Counted from the stretch's first letter, positions 29,007 through 38,392 are shown. The stretch: DNA of 64,000 nucleotides from Haloarcula sp. CBA1127 (GCF_001485575.1 NZ_BCNB01000006.1:2914001-2978000), one strand, 5' to 3'. A program made the numbers and translations. The notes: generated by a model from the letters alone, not told the origin.

Positions 29007-29747
29007 ATGCCAACCGACCGCGAAGACGTCATCATCGTGGGCGGCGGCGTCGCCGGACTGTCGGCGGCGATCTACACCGCTCGCGCCGACCTGTCGACCC
29101 GGATCATCTCGACCGATGAGTCGATACTGAACCGCAACGCACACCTGGAGAACTACCCCGGATTCCCGGCAGGAATCAACCCTCGGCTCCTGCTCGAACT
29201 CATGCGGGCACAGGCGCGGCGCGCCGGTGTCTGGTTCATCGACGGCGAAGCCGAGCAGGTGGCGGAAACTGAGGAAGGCTTCGAAGTGACCTGCGCCGAC
29301 GGCGAGTCCTACGACGGGAGGTTCCTCATCGCTGCCTCCTGGTCGGACCCGTCGTATCTGGAAGGGCTGGATCTCTCGCTCATCGACCGTGGGTCGAAGC
29401 AGTTCATCTCGACCGACGAACAGGGTCGGACCGATATCGAGGGACTGTACGCGGCCGGCCGGCTGGCCGAGCAGCACCACCAGACCATCGTCGCCGCGGG
29501 CCACGGCGCACAGGTCGGGCTCACACTGCTAGAGGACTCCGATATCGACTTCTATCACGACTGGACTGCGCCGGAGGGGTATTTCACCGGCCGCGACCGA
29601 CCGGTTCCGCCGGGTTGTGAGGAGATCGACGAGGCAGAACGCAAGAAACGCGAACAGGAGTCACTGGAGGTCATGCGACGGTACTTCGAGGAACCGATGC
29701 CGGGGGAGCCGACGATGCATCCGAGCGTCGATCAGGATTCAGACTGA
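29007..29747 (+). CDS. Thioredoxin-reductase-like FAD protein lacking CxxC and NADPH domain
   Basis: A 246-residue FAD-binding protein. The Rossmann loop is IIVGGGVAGLSAAIYTARADL, and the C-terminal FAD motif is DIEGLYAAGRLAEQHHQTIVAAGHGAQ. Compared with thioredoxin reductase (about 320 residues), the middle NADPH domain and the redox CxxC are missing: residues 110-125 jump straight to the second half of the FAD domain. Function is unknown; it might reduce or bind flavin with an external electron donor. A hydrophilic tail follows. It is divergent from panA. Confidence 0.85.
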   Translation: MPTDREDVIIVGGGVAGLSAAIYTARADLSTRIISTDESILNRNAHLENYPGFPAGINPRLLLELMRAQARRAGVWFIDGEAEQVAETEEGFEVTCADGESYDGRFLIAASWSDPSYLEGLDLSLIDRGSKQFISTDEQGRTDIEGLYAAGRLAEQHHQTIVAAGHGAQVGLTLLEDSDIDFYHDWTAPEGYFTGRDRPVPPGCEEIDEAERKKREQESLEVMRRYFEEPMPGEPTMHPSVDQDSD

Positions 29748-29817
29748 TAGGGACTGCTGTAACAGTTTCCCGGTTCGACCGTACGACGGTCGGTCCCGAA
29801 ACGGCTTAGAGCAGTCG

Positions 29818-30876
29818 CTATGGCCCTGTTTCGAGCGTGCGTGCGACTGACTGCAGTCGCTCGATCCGTTCGGCTGTCGGTGGGTGAGAGCGTGTTTCGA
29901 TGGACGACGAATCGCTCGACGCATCCGTGTCGAACCCGTATGGAAGGAAGCACAGTCCGCGGACGCCCGCGTACGCGGAGCGTTTGTCGGTTTCTGGGCG
30001 GTCACCGCCCCTGTCGTCGAGCGTCTCTAACGCCCTGACGAGCGCGGCGGGGTCGCCGGTCAGCTGGGCCGCGCTCCGGTCGGCGGCGAACTCACGAGCG
30101 CGCGACAGCGACCGCCCCAGAACAACGACGGGAGCGGTGAACACGCCCAGCGCGACGCCGCCGAACAGGACCGTCACCGCGAACAGAAACAGGAACCCCA
30201 ACGTGAACGAGAGGCTTCCGAAGGGGGCCGCAAGCACCCGGGCGCTGAACACGTAGGAGAGACCGAGCGCGACCAGCCCGAGCGCGTAGCGGCTCCCGCC
30301 CGGGAGCAGATCCCCAAGCGGGTCGTACTCGCCGTTGGTCAGCGACGGGAGGAAGCTGGCCAGCGTCATGACAGTCGCGTCGCGGTTGGCGACGTGCATG
30401 AGTTCGTGGGCCAGCACCGCGTCGAGTTCGTCGCCCGAAAGCGTCGACAGCAGCCCCTCGCTGACGACCACCGTCGCGCCGCCAAGCGTCCCGATAGCGA
30501 AGCTGTTTGGTACGTCGGTATCCGCGACGGCAATCCGTGGCGGCGTGAGGTCGGCCAGTTGCGCGAGCCGCTGCACTCGTTCGTGGAGGTCAGGGTACTC
30601 CTCGGGGCCGACGGTGCGGGCGTCGACCTCGGCCATCGTCTGCGCGCTGGTGTATCGGAGCTGTGCCCAGACAAACGCCACGAGGGCAGGGGTGAGAACG
30701 GCTACCCACCAGGCGATGCGTGCCGACGCCCCACCGAACGGGAGGGCGGTGGCAACGGCGTCCCGCACCGGCGCAAGCCAGGGCGTCAGGAGCACCGCCG
30801 CGGTCGCGACCACAGCGATATCGACGGCGAGGAGGAGCAGGAGGGTCCACAGCATACGGCGGGTCAGTGTCCGCAT
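29818..30876 (-). CDS. htpX: M48 family membrane metalloprotease, HtpX-like
   Basis: A 352-residue integral membrane zinc protease. Two TM helices occur at about 10-32 and 53-72. The catalytic zinc motif HELMH is at 157-161, with the third ligand in SRAREFAAD downstream; further hydrophobic helices lie between. HtpX-like enzymes degrade damaged membrane proteins. ATG 30876 (MRTLTRRML) is the sensible start, as the upstream open frame has no family character. The gene converges on the FAD protein and is divergent from the DUF4129 operon. Confidence 0.92.
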   Translation of the reverse strand: MRTLTRRMLWTLLLLLAVDIAVVATAAVLLTPWLAPVRDAVATALPFGGASARIAWWVAVLTPALVAFVWAQLRYTSAQTMAEVDARTVGPEEYPDLHERVQRLAQLADLTPPRIAVADTDVPNSFAIGTLGGATVVVSEGLLSTLSGDELDAVLAHELMHVANRDATVMTLASFLPSLTNGEYDPLGDLLPGGSRYALGLVALGLSYVFSARVLAAPFGSLSFTLGFLFLFAVTVLFGGVALGVFTAPVVVLGRSLSRAREFAADRSAAQLTGDPAALVRALETLDDRGGDRPETDKRSAYAGVRGLCFLPYGFDTDASSDSSSIETRSHPPTAERIERLQSVARTLETGP

Positions 30877-30977
30877 AGGGATAGTTCTGCTATACCCACA
30901 GCGGATGAAAGGTCTTCTGCTCAGACAGTCCCACAGTGAGGGAAAGTATTTACTCTGCCGCCGGAAACGCTCCCGTA

Positions 30978-32090
30978 GTGTCAACAAAGCTGGTGCGTGC
31001 CGCCCTCGCCCTCCTCTGTGCAGTCGCTGTCTTGTTCGGCACGGCGCTGTTTCCCGGCGCGCTCGGCGTCGAGTTCGAGTCGAGCGGCCCCCTCGACAGC
31101 CGAGCGAGCGAACCGGTCACGCCCGACGGAACAGCGCCCGGCGAAGTCGACAGCGGGTCGACGCCGATAGCGACAAGCGATGGGGTAGAGACGACACCAC
31201 GGGCGACAAGCGATGAGCCGGCGGCGACAGCGACGCCAACACCGACAGAGACGACGACAGAGACGCCAGCGGCCAGCGACGGCGAAGATAGTGGGTCCCC
31301 TATTCTGGTGAAACTGTTCGGGCTGGCGCTGATCGGCGGGTTCGGCGTCGTCGCAGTCGGTGTCATCCGGGCGGCATCGGACCCGGAACACGACGGGTCG
31401 GCAGACGCCGGACTTCTCCTGCACCCGCTCCTCGACAGATTGGCCGGGACAGTCGTCTCGGCGGTTTCGAGCGGTGCGATTGGGCGGACCATCGGCCGGA
31501 TTCCGAAGGTGACGACGGCCGCGCTGCTCTCGGGGTCAGCGGCGCTCTCACGGGTCGGAGCCGGAATCAGCACCGTCTCCGGCGGTGTCTTGACCGGATT
31601 GACAACCGGAATCGGGTCGGTCGGTGCGATGTCACTGCGAGGGGTCACCGGCCTACCGAGTGCGCTCGGATCGCTCTCAGTCGCGCCGTTCAGAGCCCTC
31701 AGCGGCTTCAGCGGGACCGGCAGCTTCCTTGCCTCCGTTCGGAGTGGCGTCGACAGCCCGTCGCTGTTTGGTTCGTCGGACACAGAGTCCAGGCAGTCAA
31801 CGGCCACCGAATCGACGGCAGAGGCGGACGACGGCCCGGACATCGATTCACTGTCGGTGCAAGAGGCCTGGGCACTGCTAGCTGACCGCGTGTCAGTGTC
31901 AGACCCAGAGACGGCGACGCCCGGGGAGTACGCTCGCCGGGCTATCGACAGCGGACTTCCAGCAGAGCCCGTACGCCGGCTAACAACCCTCTTCCGGGAG
32001 GTCAAATACGGCGGGCGGTCGGCGACCGGCGACCGAACGGAATCGGCTCGGACCGCCCTCAGACAGCTCCTCGGCCGAGGTGACGACTGA
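30978..32090 (+). CDS. DUF4129 membrane protein
   Basis: A 370-residue protein starting at GTG 30978 (read MSTKLVRAALALL), which acts as a signal anchor. A Thr/Ala-rich low-complexity region (about 55-105) follows, then one TM helix (about 110-132), a glycine/serine-rich segment with repeated amphipathic pieces and a C-terminal DUF4129 domain (VQEAWALLADRVSV ... EYARRAIDSGLP). DUF4129 proteins usually sit with DUF58 and transglutaminase-like proteins. The stop TGA overlaps the next start (TGATG). Function is unknown; a cell-surface role is inferred. Confidence 0.85.
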   Translation: MSTKLVRAALALLCAVAVLFGTALFPGALGVEFESSGPLDSRASEPVTPDGTAPGEVDSGSTPIATSDGVETTPRATSDEPAATATPTPTETTTETPAASDGEDSGSPILVKLFGLALIGGFGVVAVGVIRAASDPEHDGSADAGLLLHPLLDRLAGTVVSAVSSGAIGRTIGRIPKVTTAALLSGSAALSRVGAGISTVSGGVLTGLTTGIGSVGAMSLRGVTGLPSALGSLSVAPFRALSGFSGTGSFLASVRSGVDSPSLFGSSDTESRQSTATESTAEADDGPDIDSLSVQEAWALLADRVSVSDPETATPGEYARRAIDSGLPAEPVRRLTTLFREVKYGGRSATGDRTESARTALRQLLGRGDD

Positions 32091-32830
32091 TGAGTGACGC
32101 GAAGTCACAGCAGGGGGACACTGCCAGCGCAACCATCGACGTCAGTGTCGAACGCCCGACACCGGGGCGCAGATTCGTCCGGTACACCCTGTTGGGACTC
32201 ACCGCGCTTGCCGGGGCAGTGTTCATCGTTACCTTCCCCTCAGTTCTTCCGGACGTTGGGAGCGGGACGGCCAGGCAACTACAGCTTGTTGCAAGCGTCA
32301 GCGCCGCCGCTGTCGGCCTCTTCGGCCTGTACACGGTTGTCCGGACAGAGGATTCGACGCTGCCGCCGATAAAAGGGAGCCAGCCGTGTGACCCGTATCG
32401 CGACGACGGGGACGACGAGCCGGCGGAACTGCTCGATGAGCTACTGGAGCCGGGAGCGATACCGGCGGAATCCGGCGAGCTGGTTGGCGACGACATCGAC
32501 GAATTGCTCACAAAAATCGACGGGCGTGTCGATCCCTACAACGGCCTCGAAGCGAGCTATGCGTCGGAGATCAGGGACAGGCTCCGTGAGGCTGTACGAC
32601 AGATGCTGGTCGAAACGGCAGATATGTCGATGGAGGCGGCGGCCCGGGCAGTCCGCACTGGCTCGTGGACGGACAACCGCCGGGCAGCCACCTTCCTCGG
32701 CGGCCCGGACGCGCCCGACCCGCCGATCGAGATGCAGCTACGGGACTGGGCCAGCGGCGAGGGGTTCGACCGAAAGGTCGAGGCGGCGACGGCCGAAATA
32801 CGCCGCCTCCAGCGGGGTGAGCGCGCGTGA
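32090..32830 (+). CDS. DUF7269-type membrane protein
   Basis: A 246-residue protein. Two TM helices are near residues 33-52 and 62-82. The remainder is cytoplasmic and acidic, with a helical region (EIRDRLREAVRQMLVETADM) and SWTDNRRAATFLGG. Gene order places it in the haloarchaeal DUF4129-DUF7269-DUF58-membrane protein set. It starts at ATG 32090 inside the previous stop, and its own stop overlaps the GTG of the next gene. Function is unknown. Confidence 0.85.
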   Translation: MSDAKSQQGDTASATIDVSVERPTPGRRFVRYTLLGLTALAGAVFIVTFPSVLPDVGSGTARQLQLVASVSAAAVGLFGLYTVVRTEDSTLPPIKGSQPCDPYRDDGDDEPAELLDELLEPGAIPAESGELVGDDIDELLTKIDGRVDPYNGLEASYASEIRDRLREAVRQMLVETADMSMEAAARAVRTGSWTDNRRAATFLGGPDAPDPPIEMQLRDWASGEGFDRKVEAATAEIRRLQRGERA

Positions 32831-34152
32831 GAACGCGCGAGACCACACAGCGCAACGTCGGCGTCTCGGCCGCGCTGGTGGCCGGCGGGGCCGGCATCGT
32901 CACCGGGAACCCGGCGATTTTCATGGTCGCAGCGGTGGCGCTGGTGTACGCGGCCTATCAGGCGGCCATCGGTGACCCGGAGCCGACGCTCACAATCGAG
33001 CGCCACCTCGAACCGGCCGACCCGCTCCCCGGCTCGGAGGTGACAGTGACGCTGACGCTCACGAACGACGGGGACGCGACCCTGCCCGACGTTCGCGTCC
33101 TCGACGGCGTCCCGGAACGGCTGGAAGTGGTCGAGGGCTCCCCACGCTTTGGTACCCACCTCGAAGCCGGAATGTCGGATTCGGTCACCTACACCGTCGA
33201 AGCCCGGCGCGGTGACCACGCGTTCACCGACGTGGCAGTGGTCTGCCGGAACCTGACCGGGACCGTCGAGTTCGCCGAGCAGGTCGCCGTCGAGACGACG
33301 CTCTCGTGCAATGCCAGTGTGGACACCGTCCCGCTCTCGGGCCAGACACTCTCCCAGTCCGGGCGCGTGCCGACAGACGCCGGCGGGAACGGGCTTGCCT
33401 TCTACGCCATCCGTGAACACCAGTCCTCGGACCCGATGAGCCGCGTCGACTGGAACCGCCTCGCGAAGACGAACGAGCTAGCGACAGTCGAGTTCAAGGA
33501 GACGCGAGCGGCCACCGTCATCACACTAGTGGATTCCCGACACCCCGTTGCGGGCGAAGCGGACGCCCCCACGGCTGTCCAGTTCTGTGCCTATGCGGCC
33601 CAGCAGGTCGGCTCGGCGCTTCTGGGAATGGACAACCGCGTCGGTGCCGCCGTCTACGACAGTTGTGAGACGCTCCAGCCGTCGGCCAACCGGGCACAGG
33701 AGCAGCGGTTGGAGGCGTTTCTAGAGGAGACTTTGAGCGGGGCGTCAACCGGGTCCTCGGGGGCCCGTGGTTCATCGCTACTCGACACCAACACCCGAAC
33801 CCGGCGAATGCAGTCGCCGACCGGGATGGCAGACAGGTACGGCATCGCCGACGGCGGTGACGCGGTGGCGACGCTCGACCGCTCGATACCGAGCGAGTCA
33901 CAGGTCGTGTTCTGTACGCCCCTGCTCGACGACCGGGCGGCCGATGCGGCGAAACGGCTCGCCGCGTACGGACACGCGGTCACAGTCGTCAGCCCGGACA
34001 TGACGACCGGGGACAGCCCGGGCAGTACCGTCGAACGAATCGACCGAACGGCCCGCCTCGACAGCCTTCGAGGGACGGTCCGAGTCGTCGACTGGACGCC
34101 TGCGGAACCGCTCGCAAAAGCCCTCATTCGCGCAACGGAGCGGTGGGCATGA
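32827..34152 (+). CDS. DUF58 domain protein
   Basis: A 441-residue protein with two short TM helices near residues 12-45, an immunoglobulin-like segment of the CARDB type (LPGSEVTVTLTLTNDGDATLPDVRVL), and the DUF58 domain with the signature YAIREHQSSDPMSRVDWNRLAKTNEL. It continues as a VWA-like domain (ATVITLVDSRHPV ... VVFCTPLLDDRAADAAKRLA). DUF58 proteins partner with MoxR AAA ATPases in protein-complex maturation. No moxR gene is adjacent here. It starts at GTG 32827 (GTGA overlap). Confidence 0.92.
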   Translation: MRTRETTQRNVGVSAALVAGGAGIVTGNPAIFMVAAVALVYAAYQAAIGDPEPTLTIERHLEPADPLPGSEVTVTLTLTNDGDATLPDVRVLDGVPERLEVVEGSPRFGTHLEAGMSDSVTYTVEARRGDHAFTDVAVVCRNLTGTVEFAEQVAVETTLSCNASVDTVPLSGQTLSQSGRVPTDAGGNGLAFYAIREHQSSDPMSRVDWNRLAKTNELATVEFKETRAATVITLVDSRHPVAGEADAPTAVQFCAYAAQQVGSALLGMDNRVGAAVYDSCETLQPSANRAQEQRLEAFLEETLSGASTGSSGARGSSLLDTNTRTRRMQSPTGMADRYGIADGGDAVATLDRSIPSESQVVFCTPLLDDRAADAAKRLAAYGHAVTVVSPDMTTGDSPGSTVERIDRTARLDSLRGTVRVVDWTPAEPLAKALIRATERWA

Positions 34153-35693
34153 CGGAACTCGACAGTCGGCCGGCGGCATCGAGCGCGGCGCTGGCCGGGA
34201 TGGTCGCGGTGCTCGTCTCGCTCGTCCTCGCTGTCGCTGTCGCGGACGCGATACCAGTCCTGACCGGCTTCGGCGGCGGGCTCTGTATCGCAGCTGGGGT
34301 CTGGGCGCTCCGCAGCGATATCCACGAACGCATCGCCGGCGGCAGCGTCGCCGTCGTCATCGGCGCGGGCGTGTTCTGTGGTACTGCGCTGCTGGCGACT
34401 GACTACTGGTCGCTCGTTGTGGCGCTCGGATTCCCGCTGGCCGCCACACTCGTCGTCATCGACGCGAGTAGCGGACTGGTGCCACCGACCGACGCGACGG
34501 ACGAACTCACGGCGATGCTCGACGAGAGTTTTGTGGTACTGGTGGTCGGCATCTGCGTCACAATCGTCTGTGCTGTTGCCGCTGCCGTCAGGCTGCCCTG
34601 GGTGCTCGTCCGTGTCGTCGTCGGCTTCTCGGTCCATCCGCTCGTGGGTTTCGTGACGCTACAGGCCGGAGTCCTCCTCGCCCTGTTGTTGCTGGACAAA
34701 ACCACGACGACGCTGGAGTCGTGGATTCCGGCACCCACGGCGACGACCGACCGGGCGCTCGGGCGGCTGGACCTGCTTGGGACTAGCTGGTGGGACATCG
34801 ACCGCTACGTCAAAGCCGCCGTGGGCCTGCAGTTGCTCGTGGCGTTTGTCCCGACAGCACAGGGACTGTTCGACCGCTTCCTCGGTAGCCTTCCAGTTCT
34901 CGGGCCGGCCCTACGGGCCACTCTCGGAGGGCCGCTTCATCTCCCCCTCGTGGCCGGACTGCTGGCGTTACTGAGTATCCTCATCGTCGAACGGCTCCGG
35001 CAGTGGCTGCTCCAGTGGCTCGGGGACGACCCCGGACGGTCGCTGGCGCGGCAGACCGGCAGTATCGTAGCTCCTGTGGGACTGCTTCTGGGCGCGCTAA
35101 TCCTCACAGTCGCTGGCGTGACCCGGCGAGTAGTGCCCACGTATGCCGGGGCCGGTCACTATGGATCGGCTACTGTGTTGCTTCTCGGCGTCCTCATTTC
35201 GATCGTCGTCCTCCGCGGACTCGTCACAGTGCTGGCCGAACTAGTCGGTGCAGAATTGTTGTCCCGGCGTGTGGCGGGATTCGCGGCCGGGAGCGGGCTC
35301 CTGTTTGTCATGACATTGCTCGGGGCTGAGCGCGGACTCGCACCGATACTCGTCCTCGTCGGAAGCGCGGCGGCGCTGCTGGTCTGGGACGCCGGCGCGC
35401 ACGCCAGCAGTATCGGGCAGCAACTGGGCCGGGACGCCGAGACGACCGACAGCGAGTTCGTCCACGTCACCGGTACTGCGGCCGTCCTCGCCGGGGCGAT
35501 TCTCCTTGTGATGCTCGTTCGATACGTACTCATCCCGGTGGCGGTTCCGACCACGTCGGCCGGGCTCTCGCTCAGTTCGGTGGTCGCGCTCGGACTGGTT
35601 CTGCTTGCGATAGCCGCCTTCACCCTCGCACTGAACGCCCACGACGGGGGACCACGTACCAGCAGCGACAGGAGCGGCAAGCGGAGCGAGTAG
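34149..35693 (+). CDS. Polytopic membrane protein of the DUF7519 type
   Basis: A 514-residue protein with about twelve hydrophobic helices, terminating the DUF58 operon. It begins at ATG 34149 (MTELDSRPAASSA), whose ATGA overlaps the DUF58 stop; the GTG at 34143 is an alternative. There is no catalytic motif. The tight coupling of all four genes suggests one membrane complex, with the DUF58 protein as the soluble-domain partner. Function is unknown. Confidence 0.85.
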   Translation: MTELDSRPAASSAALAGMVAVLVSLVLAVAVADAIPVLTGFGGGLCIAAGVWALRSDIHERIAGGSVAVVIGAGVFCGTALLATDYWSLVVALGFPLAATLVVIDASSGLVPPTDATDELTAMLDESFVVLVVGICVTIVCAVAAAVRLPWVLVRVVVGFSVHPLVGFVTLQAGVLLALLLLDKTTTTLESWIPAPTATTDRALGRLDLLGTSWWDIDRYVKAAVGLQLLVAFVPTAQGLFDRFLGSLPVLGPALRATLGGPLHLPLVAGLLALLSILIVERLRQWLLQWLGDDPGRSLARQTGSIVAPVGLLLGALILTVAGVTRRVVPTYAGAGHYGSATVLLLGVLISIVVLRGLVTVLAELVGAELLSRRVAGFAAGSGLLFVMTLLGAERGLAPILVLVGSAAALLVWDAGAHASSIGQQLGRDAETTDSEFVHVTGTAAVLAGAILLVMLVRYVLIPVAVPTTSAGLSLSSVVALGLVLLAIAAFTLALNAHDGGPRTSSDRSGKRSE

Positions 35694-35734
35694 CCCGCTA
35701 CTGACGGCGACTAGCCCCGCCGAAGAGACAGAGG

Positions 35735-35741
35735 CTTTTAC
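35735..35741 (+). promoter_or_regulatory. TATA box of coaBC
   Basis: cttttac is centred 27 nt before the ATG at 35765, so the coaBC transcript is predicted to be leaderless. Confidence 0.5.
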
Positions 35742-35764
35742 CCCCGCACCGCGAACCGGCAGGT

Positions 35765-36931
35765 ATGCTGACCGGAGTCAACGTCGTTCTGGGGGTTTCG
35801 GGGTCTATTGCGGCCGTCAAGACGGTGGAGCTCGCTCACGAACTCCGACGACAGGGGGCGTCCGTCCGGGCCGTGATGACCGACAGCGCGACTGGCATCA
35901 TCCACCCGTGGGCACTTGAATTCGCGACGGACAACGAGGTAGTTACCGAAATCACGGGCAGCGTCGAGCACGTCGAGCTCTGTGGTCGGTCGGGCTGGGG
36001 GGACGTACTCCTGCTCGCCCCGGCGACGGCAAACACCGTCGGCAAGATTGCGGGCGCCATCGACGACACGCCCGTGACGACGTGTGCGACGACCGCCCTC
36101 GGCGCTGACGTGCCGGTTGTCGTCGCGCCGGCGATGCACGAGCCGATGTACGACCACCCCGGCGTGCTGGACGCCATCGACCGCGTCGAGTCCTGGGGCG
36201 TCGAGTTCGTTGATCCGCGAATCGAGGAGGGGAAAGCCAAGATCGCAACTGAGGAAGCCATCGTCACAGCGACTGCACAGGCCGCGGGCGACCGACCGCT
36301 GGCGGACGAACACGTCGTCGTGACTGCTGGCGCGACCACGGAATCAGTCGACCCCGTGCGGACGCTCTCGAATCGCTCCTCGGGACGGACTGGCCGGGCG
36401 GTCGCGCGGGCCTGTTACGTCCGCGGAGCCGACGTGACGCTGGTCCACGACGGGGAAGACGTGCCGTACGCCACTGTCGAGCAGGTCGAATCCGCTGCGG
36501 AGATGACAGCGGCCACCCGTCGGGTCGCTGCCTCCGCCGACGCGCTGGTCTCGGCAGCCGCCATCTCAGATTACACCGTCGAGCAGGCTCCGGAGAAGAT
36601 CAAGAGCGGACAGGCGGAACTGACGCTGACGCTCAAACCGACGCCGAAGCTCATCGACACCGTTCGGGCGGACCACCCGGATCTCCCTATCGTCGGGTTC
36701 AAAGTCGAAACCGAAGGCGACGACGAAACTCTGGTCGAGCGCGCCCGCGAGATACGCGAGCGGGCCGGGCTGGCCTTCGTGGTCGCTAACGACGCGAACG
36801 TGATGGGGGCCGACGAGACGCGCGCCCTGCTCGTCGATGCAGACGCGGCCACGGAGTACGTCGGAGAAAAGGAAGGGCTGGGCGCTCGTGTCGCCGACGA
36901 AATCGGTGACCATCTGTCCAGTCGTGGCTGA
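35765..36931 (+). CDS. coaBC: Phosphopantothenoylcysteine decarboxylase/synthetase
   Basis: A 388-residue bifunctional coenzyme A biosynthesis enzyme. The CoaC flavoprotein half (about 1-180) has the phosphate-binding GVSGSIAAVKTVELAHEL and the flavin/cysteine region APATANTVGKIAGAIDDT, then PAMHEPMYDHP. The CoaB half (about 185-388) begins TAGATTESVDPVRTLSNRSSG and contains SAAISDYTVEQAPEKIKSG. It joins phosphopantothenate to cysteine using a nucleotide and decarboxylates the product. It is a single gene, distinct from the Mrp operon that starts 105 bp later. Confidence 0.96.
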   Translation: MLTGVNVVLGVSGSIAAVKTVELAHELRRQGASVRAVMTDSATGIIHPWALEFATDNEVVTEITGSVEHVELCGRSGWGDVLLLAPATANTVGKIAGAIDDTPVTTCATTALGADVPVVVAPAMHEPMYDHPGVLDAIDRVESWGVEFVDPRIEEGKAKIATEEAIVTATAQAAGDRPLADEHVVVTAGATTESVDPVRTLSNRSSGRTGRAVARACYVRGADVTLVHDGEDVPYATVEQVESAAEMTAATRRVAASADALVSAAAISDYTVEQAPEKIKSGQAELTLTLKPTPKLIDTVRADHPDLPIVGFKVETEGDDETLVERAREIRERAGLAFVVANDANVMGADETRALLVDADAATEYVGEKEGLGARVADEIGDHLSSRG

Positions 36932-37035
36932 CCGCGTAACCGATTACGAAATAGTTTTGCGTGTTCCGTGGCTCCGGTCCGATAACGACAGTACTGCCCG
37001 ACGAACCGCCTATTCGGAGTTTCTAAACAGATACT

Positions 37036-38124
37036 GTGACTGTACCACCACCCCGTCGCCTGCTCGTGCCAGTAGCCGATTCGGTGACGGTCCGTAACAC
37101 CGTCGCCTACGCCATTGAACAGGCCGAATCGGCGGCCAGAGAGGGACAGAAACAGGTGTCGCTGCACCTCGTCGCCGTCGCAAGCACGCGCGCCGTCGAC
37201 CCCGACGCCCAGACGGAACTCGGCCAGGCCAAAGACCTGCTCGACCGTATCGAAGTCTGGCTCGACGAAGATCTGGGTGCTGACCCGCCGTCGAACCTCG
37301 ACGTGGAGCTGGGCGTTATCGGTGCCGACCGCTACCTGTTCAGCCCCGGCGATTACGCCGACGTGATACTGGCCTACGCCGACGAACACAGCATCGAACG
37401 GGTCGTCCTCGATCCGGAGTTCAACCCGGGCGGCACGACGCCAATGCTTCGGCCGCTCGAGGTCGAACTCGTCCGGGGCGATATCGACGTCGAGACCGCA
37501 CCCGTCGAGCGGCCGGCACGGTCGACCGCGCTCGCTCGCGCCGCGACGCTCCCGAAGTATCTCACCATTTTCGGAGCGTCGTATCTGTTTTATCTGCTGT
37601 TGAGTTCGTACAAACCGCTGGATTTCCTCACTGGCGCGATAACAGCGACGATCGTCACTGCGTTGCTTGCGCCGATCGCGTTCAGTCGCCAGCCGTCGCT
37701 GACCCGGATTCCGAGACAGGTCGCCCGGTTCGCGATGTACGTCCCGTATCTGCTCAAGGAAATCGCCATCGCCAACCTCGAAATCGCCTATGTCGTGTTG
37801 CACCCGTCACTACCGATCGACCCGAAGATGGTCGAACTGGAGGCCGCCATCTGGGGTGACGGAGCGGTGACGACGCTAGCAAACAGCATCACGCTGACGC
37901 CCGGGACGCTCACCGTCAGCGTCTCCGAGCAGGCGTTTGACATCCACTCGCTCACCGGCAGTTCGCGAGAGGACCTGTTCGACGGCGGCCTCGAACGAGC
38001 TGTCCGGTTCGTTTTCTACGGCCGGGAGGCAGCAGCCATTCCCTCGCCGCGCGAGCGCGGACAGGGGGACGACGACACAGTCGAGAGTGACATTGGCGAC
38101 CCGGAGGTGGCCGACGATGATTGA
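37036..38124 (+). CDS. mnhE: Mrp antiporter subunit E with N-terminal Usp-like domain
   Basis: A 362-residue protein starting at GTG 37036. Residues 1-155 form a universal-stress-protein-like alpha/beta domain (RRLLVPVADSVTVRNTVAYAI and ADVILAYADEHSIERVVLDPEF). Residues 165-340 are MnhE proper, with TM helices and the region YVPYLLKEIAIANLEIAYVV. Typical MnhE is only about 160 residues, so the Usp domain is an added part. The Mrp complex exchanges Na+ (or other cations) for protons across the membrane. It leads a nine-gene operon in which most genes overlap, and it overlaps the next gene by 8 bp. Confidence 0.93.
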   Translation: MTVPPPRRLLVPVADSVTVRNTVAYAIEQAESAAREGQKQVSLHLVAVASTRAVDPDAQTELGQAKDLLDRIEVWLDEDLGADPPSNLDVELGVIGADRYLFSPGDYADVILAYADEHSIERVVLDPEFNPGGTTPMLRPLEVELVRGDIDVETAPVERPARSTALARAATLPKYLTIFGASYLFYLLLSSYKPLDFLTGAITATIVTALLAPIAFSRQPSLTRIPRQVARFAMYVPYLLKEIAIANLEIAYVVLHPSLPIDPKMVELEAAIWGDGAVTTLANSITLTPGTLTVSVSEQAFDIHSLTGSSREDLFDGGLERAVRFVFYGREAAAIPSPRERGQGDDDTVESDIGDPEVADDD

Positions 38125-38392
38125 GTTTGAGGTGGCGCTGCTGGCAATCGCTAGCGCGTTCGTCCTGTTCGCCATCGTGTCGCTGTACCGCGTGTTCGCC
38201 GGACCGACGGACCACGACAGAGTCATCGCGGTCAACGTGATGGGGACGAACACCGTCATCGCTATCGCGCTTGTCTCCGGCGCGCTCGATAAGCCGCTGT
38301 TCCTCGACATCGCGCTCGTGTACGCCCTGTTGAACTTCCTGCTCTCGATAGCGTTCTCGAAGTTCAACGTCGAACACGGGGGTGTGCTATGA
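38117..38392 (+). CDS. mnhF: Mrp antiporter subunit F
   Basis: A 91-residue MnhF with three TM helices, beginning MIEFEVALLAIASAFVLF and carrying the family stretch YRVFAGPTDHDRVIAVNVMG. ATG 38117 is chosen over an upstream in-frame start because the extra part falls inside mnhE. It overlaps mnhE by 8 bp and mnhG by 4 bp. Confidence 0.93.
   Translation: MIEFEVALLAIASAFVLFAIVSLYRVFAGPTDHDRVIAVNVMGTNTVIAIALVSGALDKPLFLDIALVYALLNFLLSIAFSKFNVEHGGVL

Noticed and set aside
31150-31300. Possible tandem repeat in the Thr/Ala-rich part of the DUF4129 gene
   Set aside because: The gcgacaagcgatg and gacagagacgac pieces recur only two or three times and reflect low-complexity coding, not a defined repeat array.
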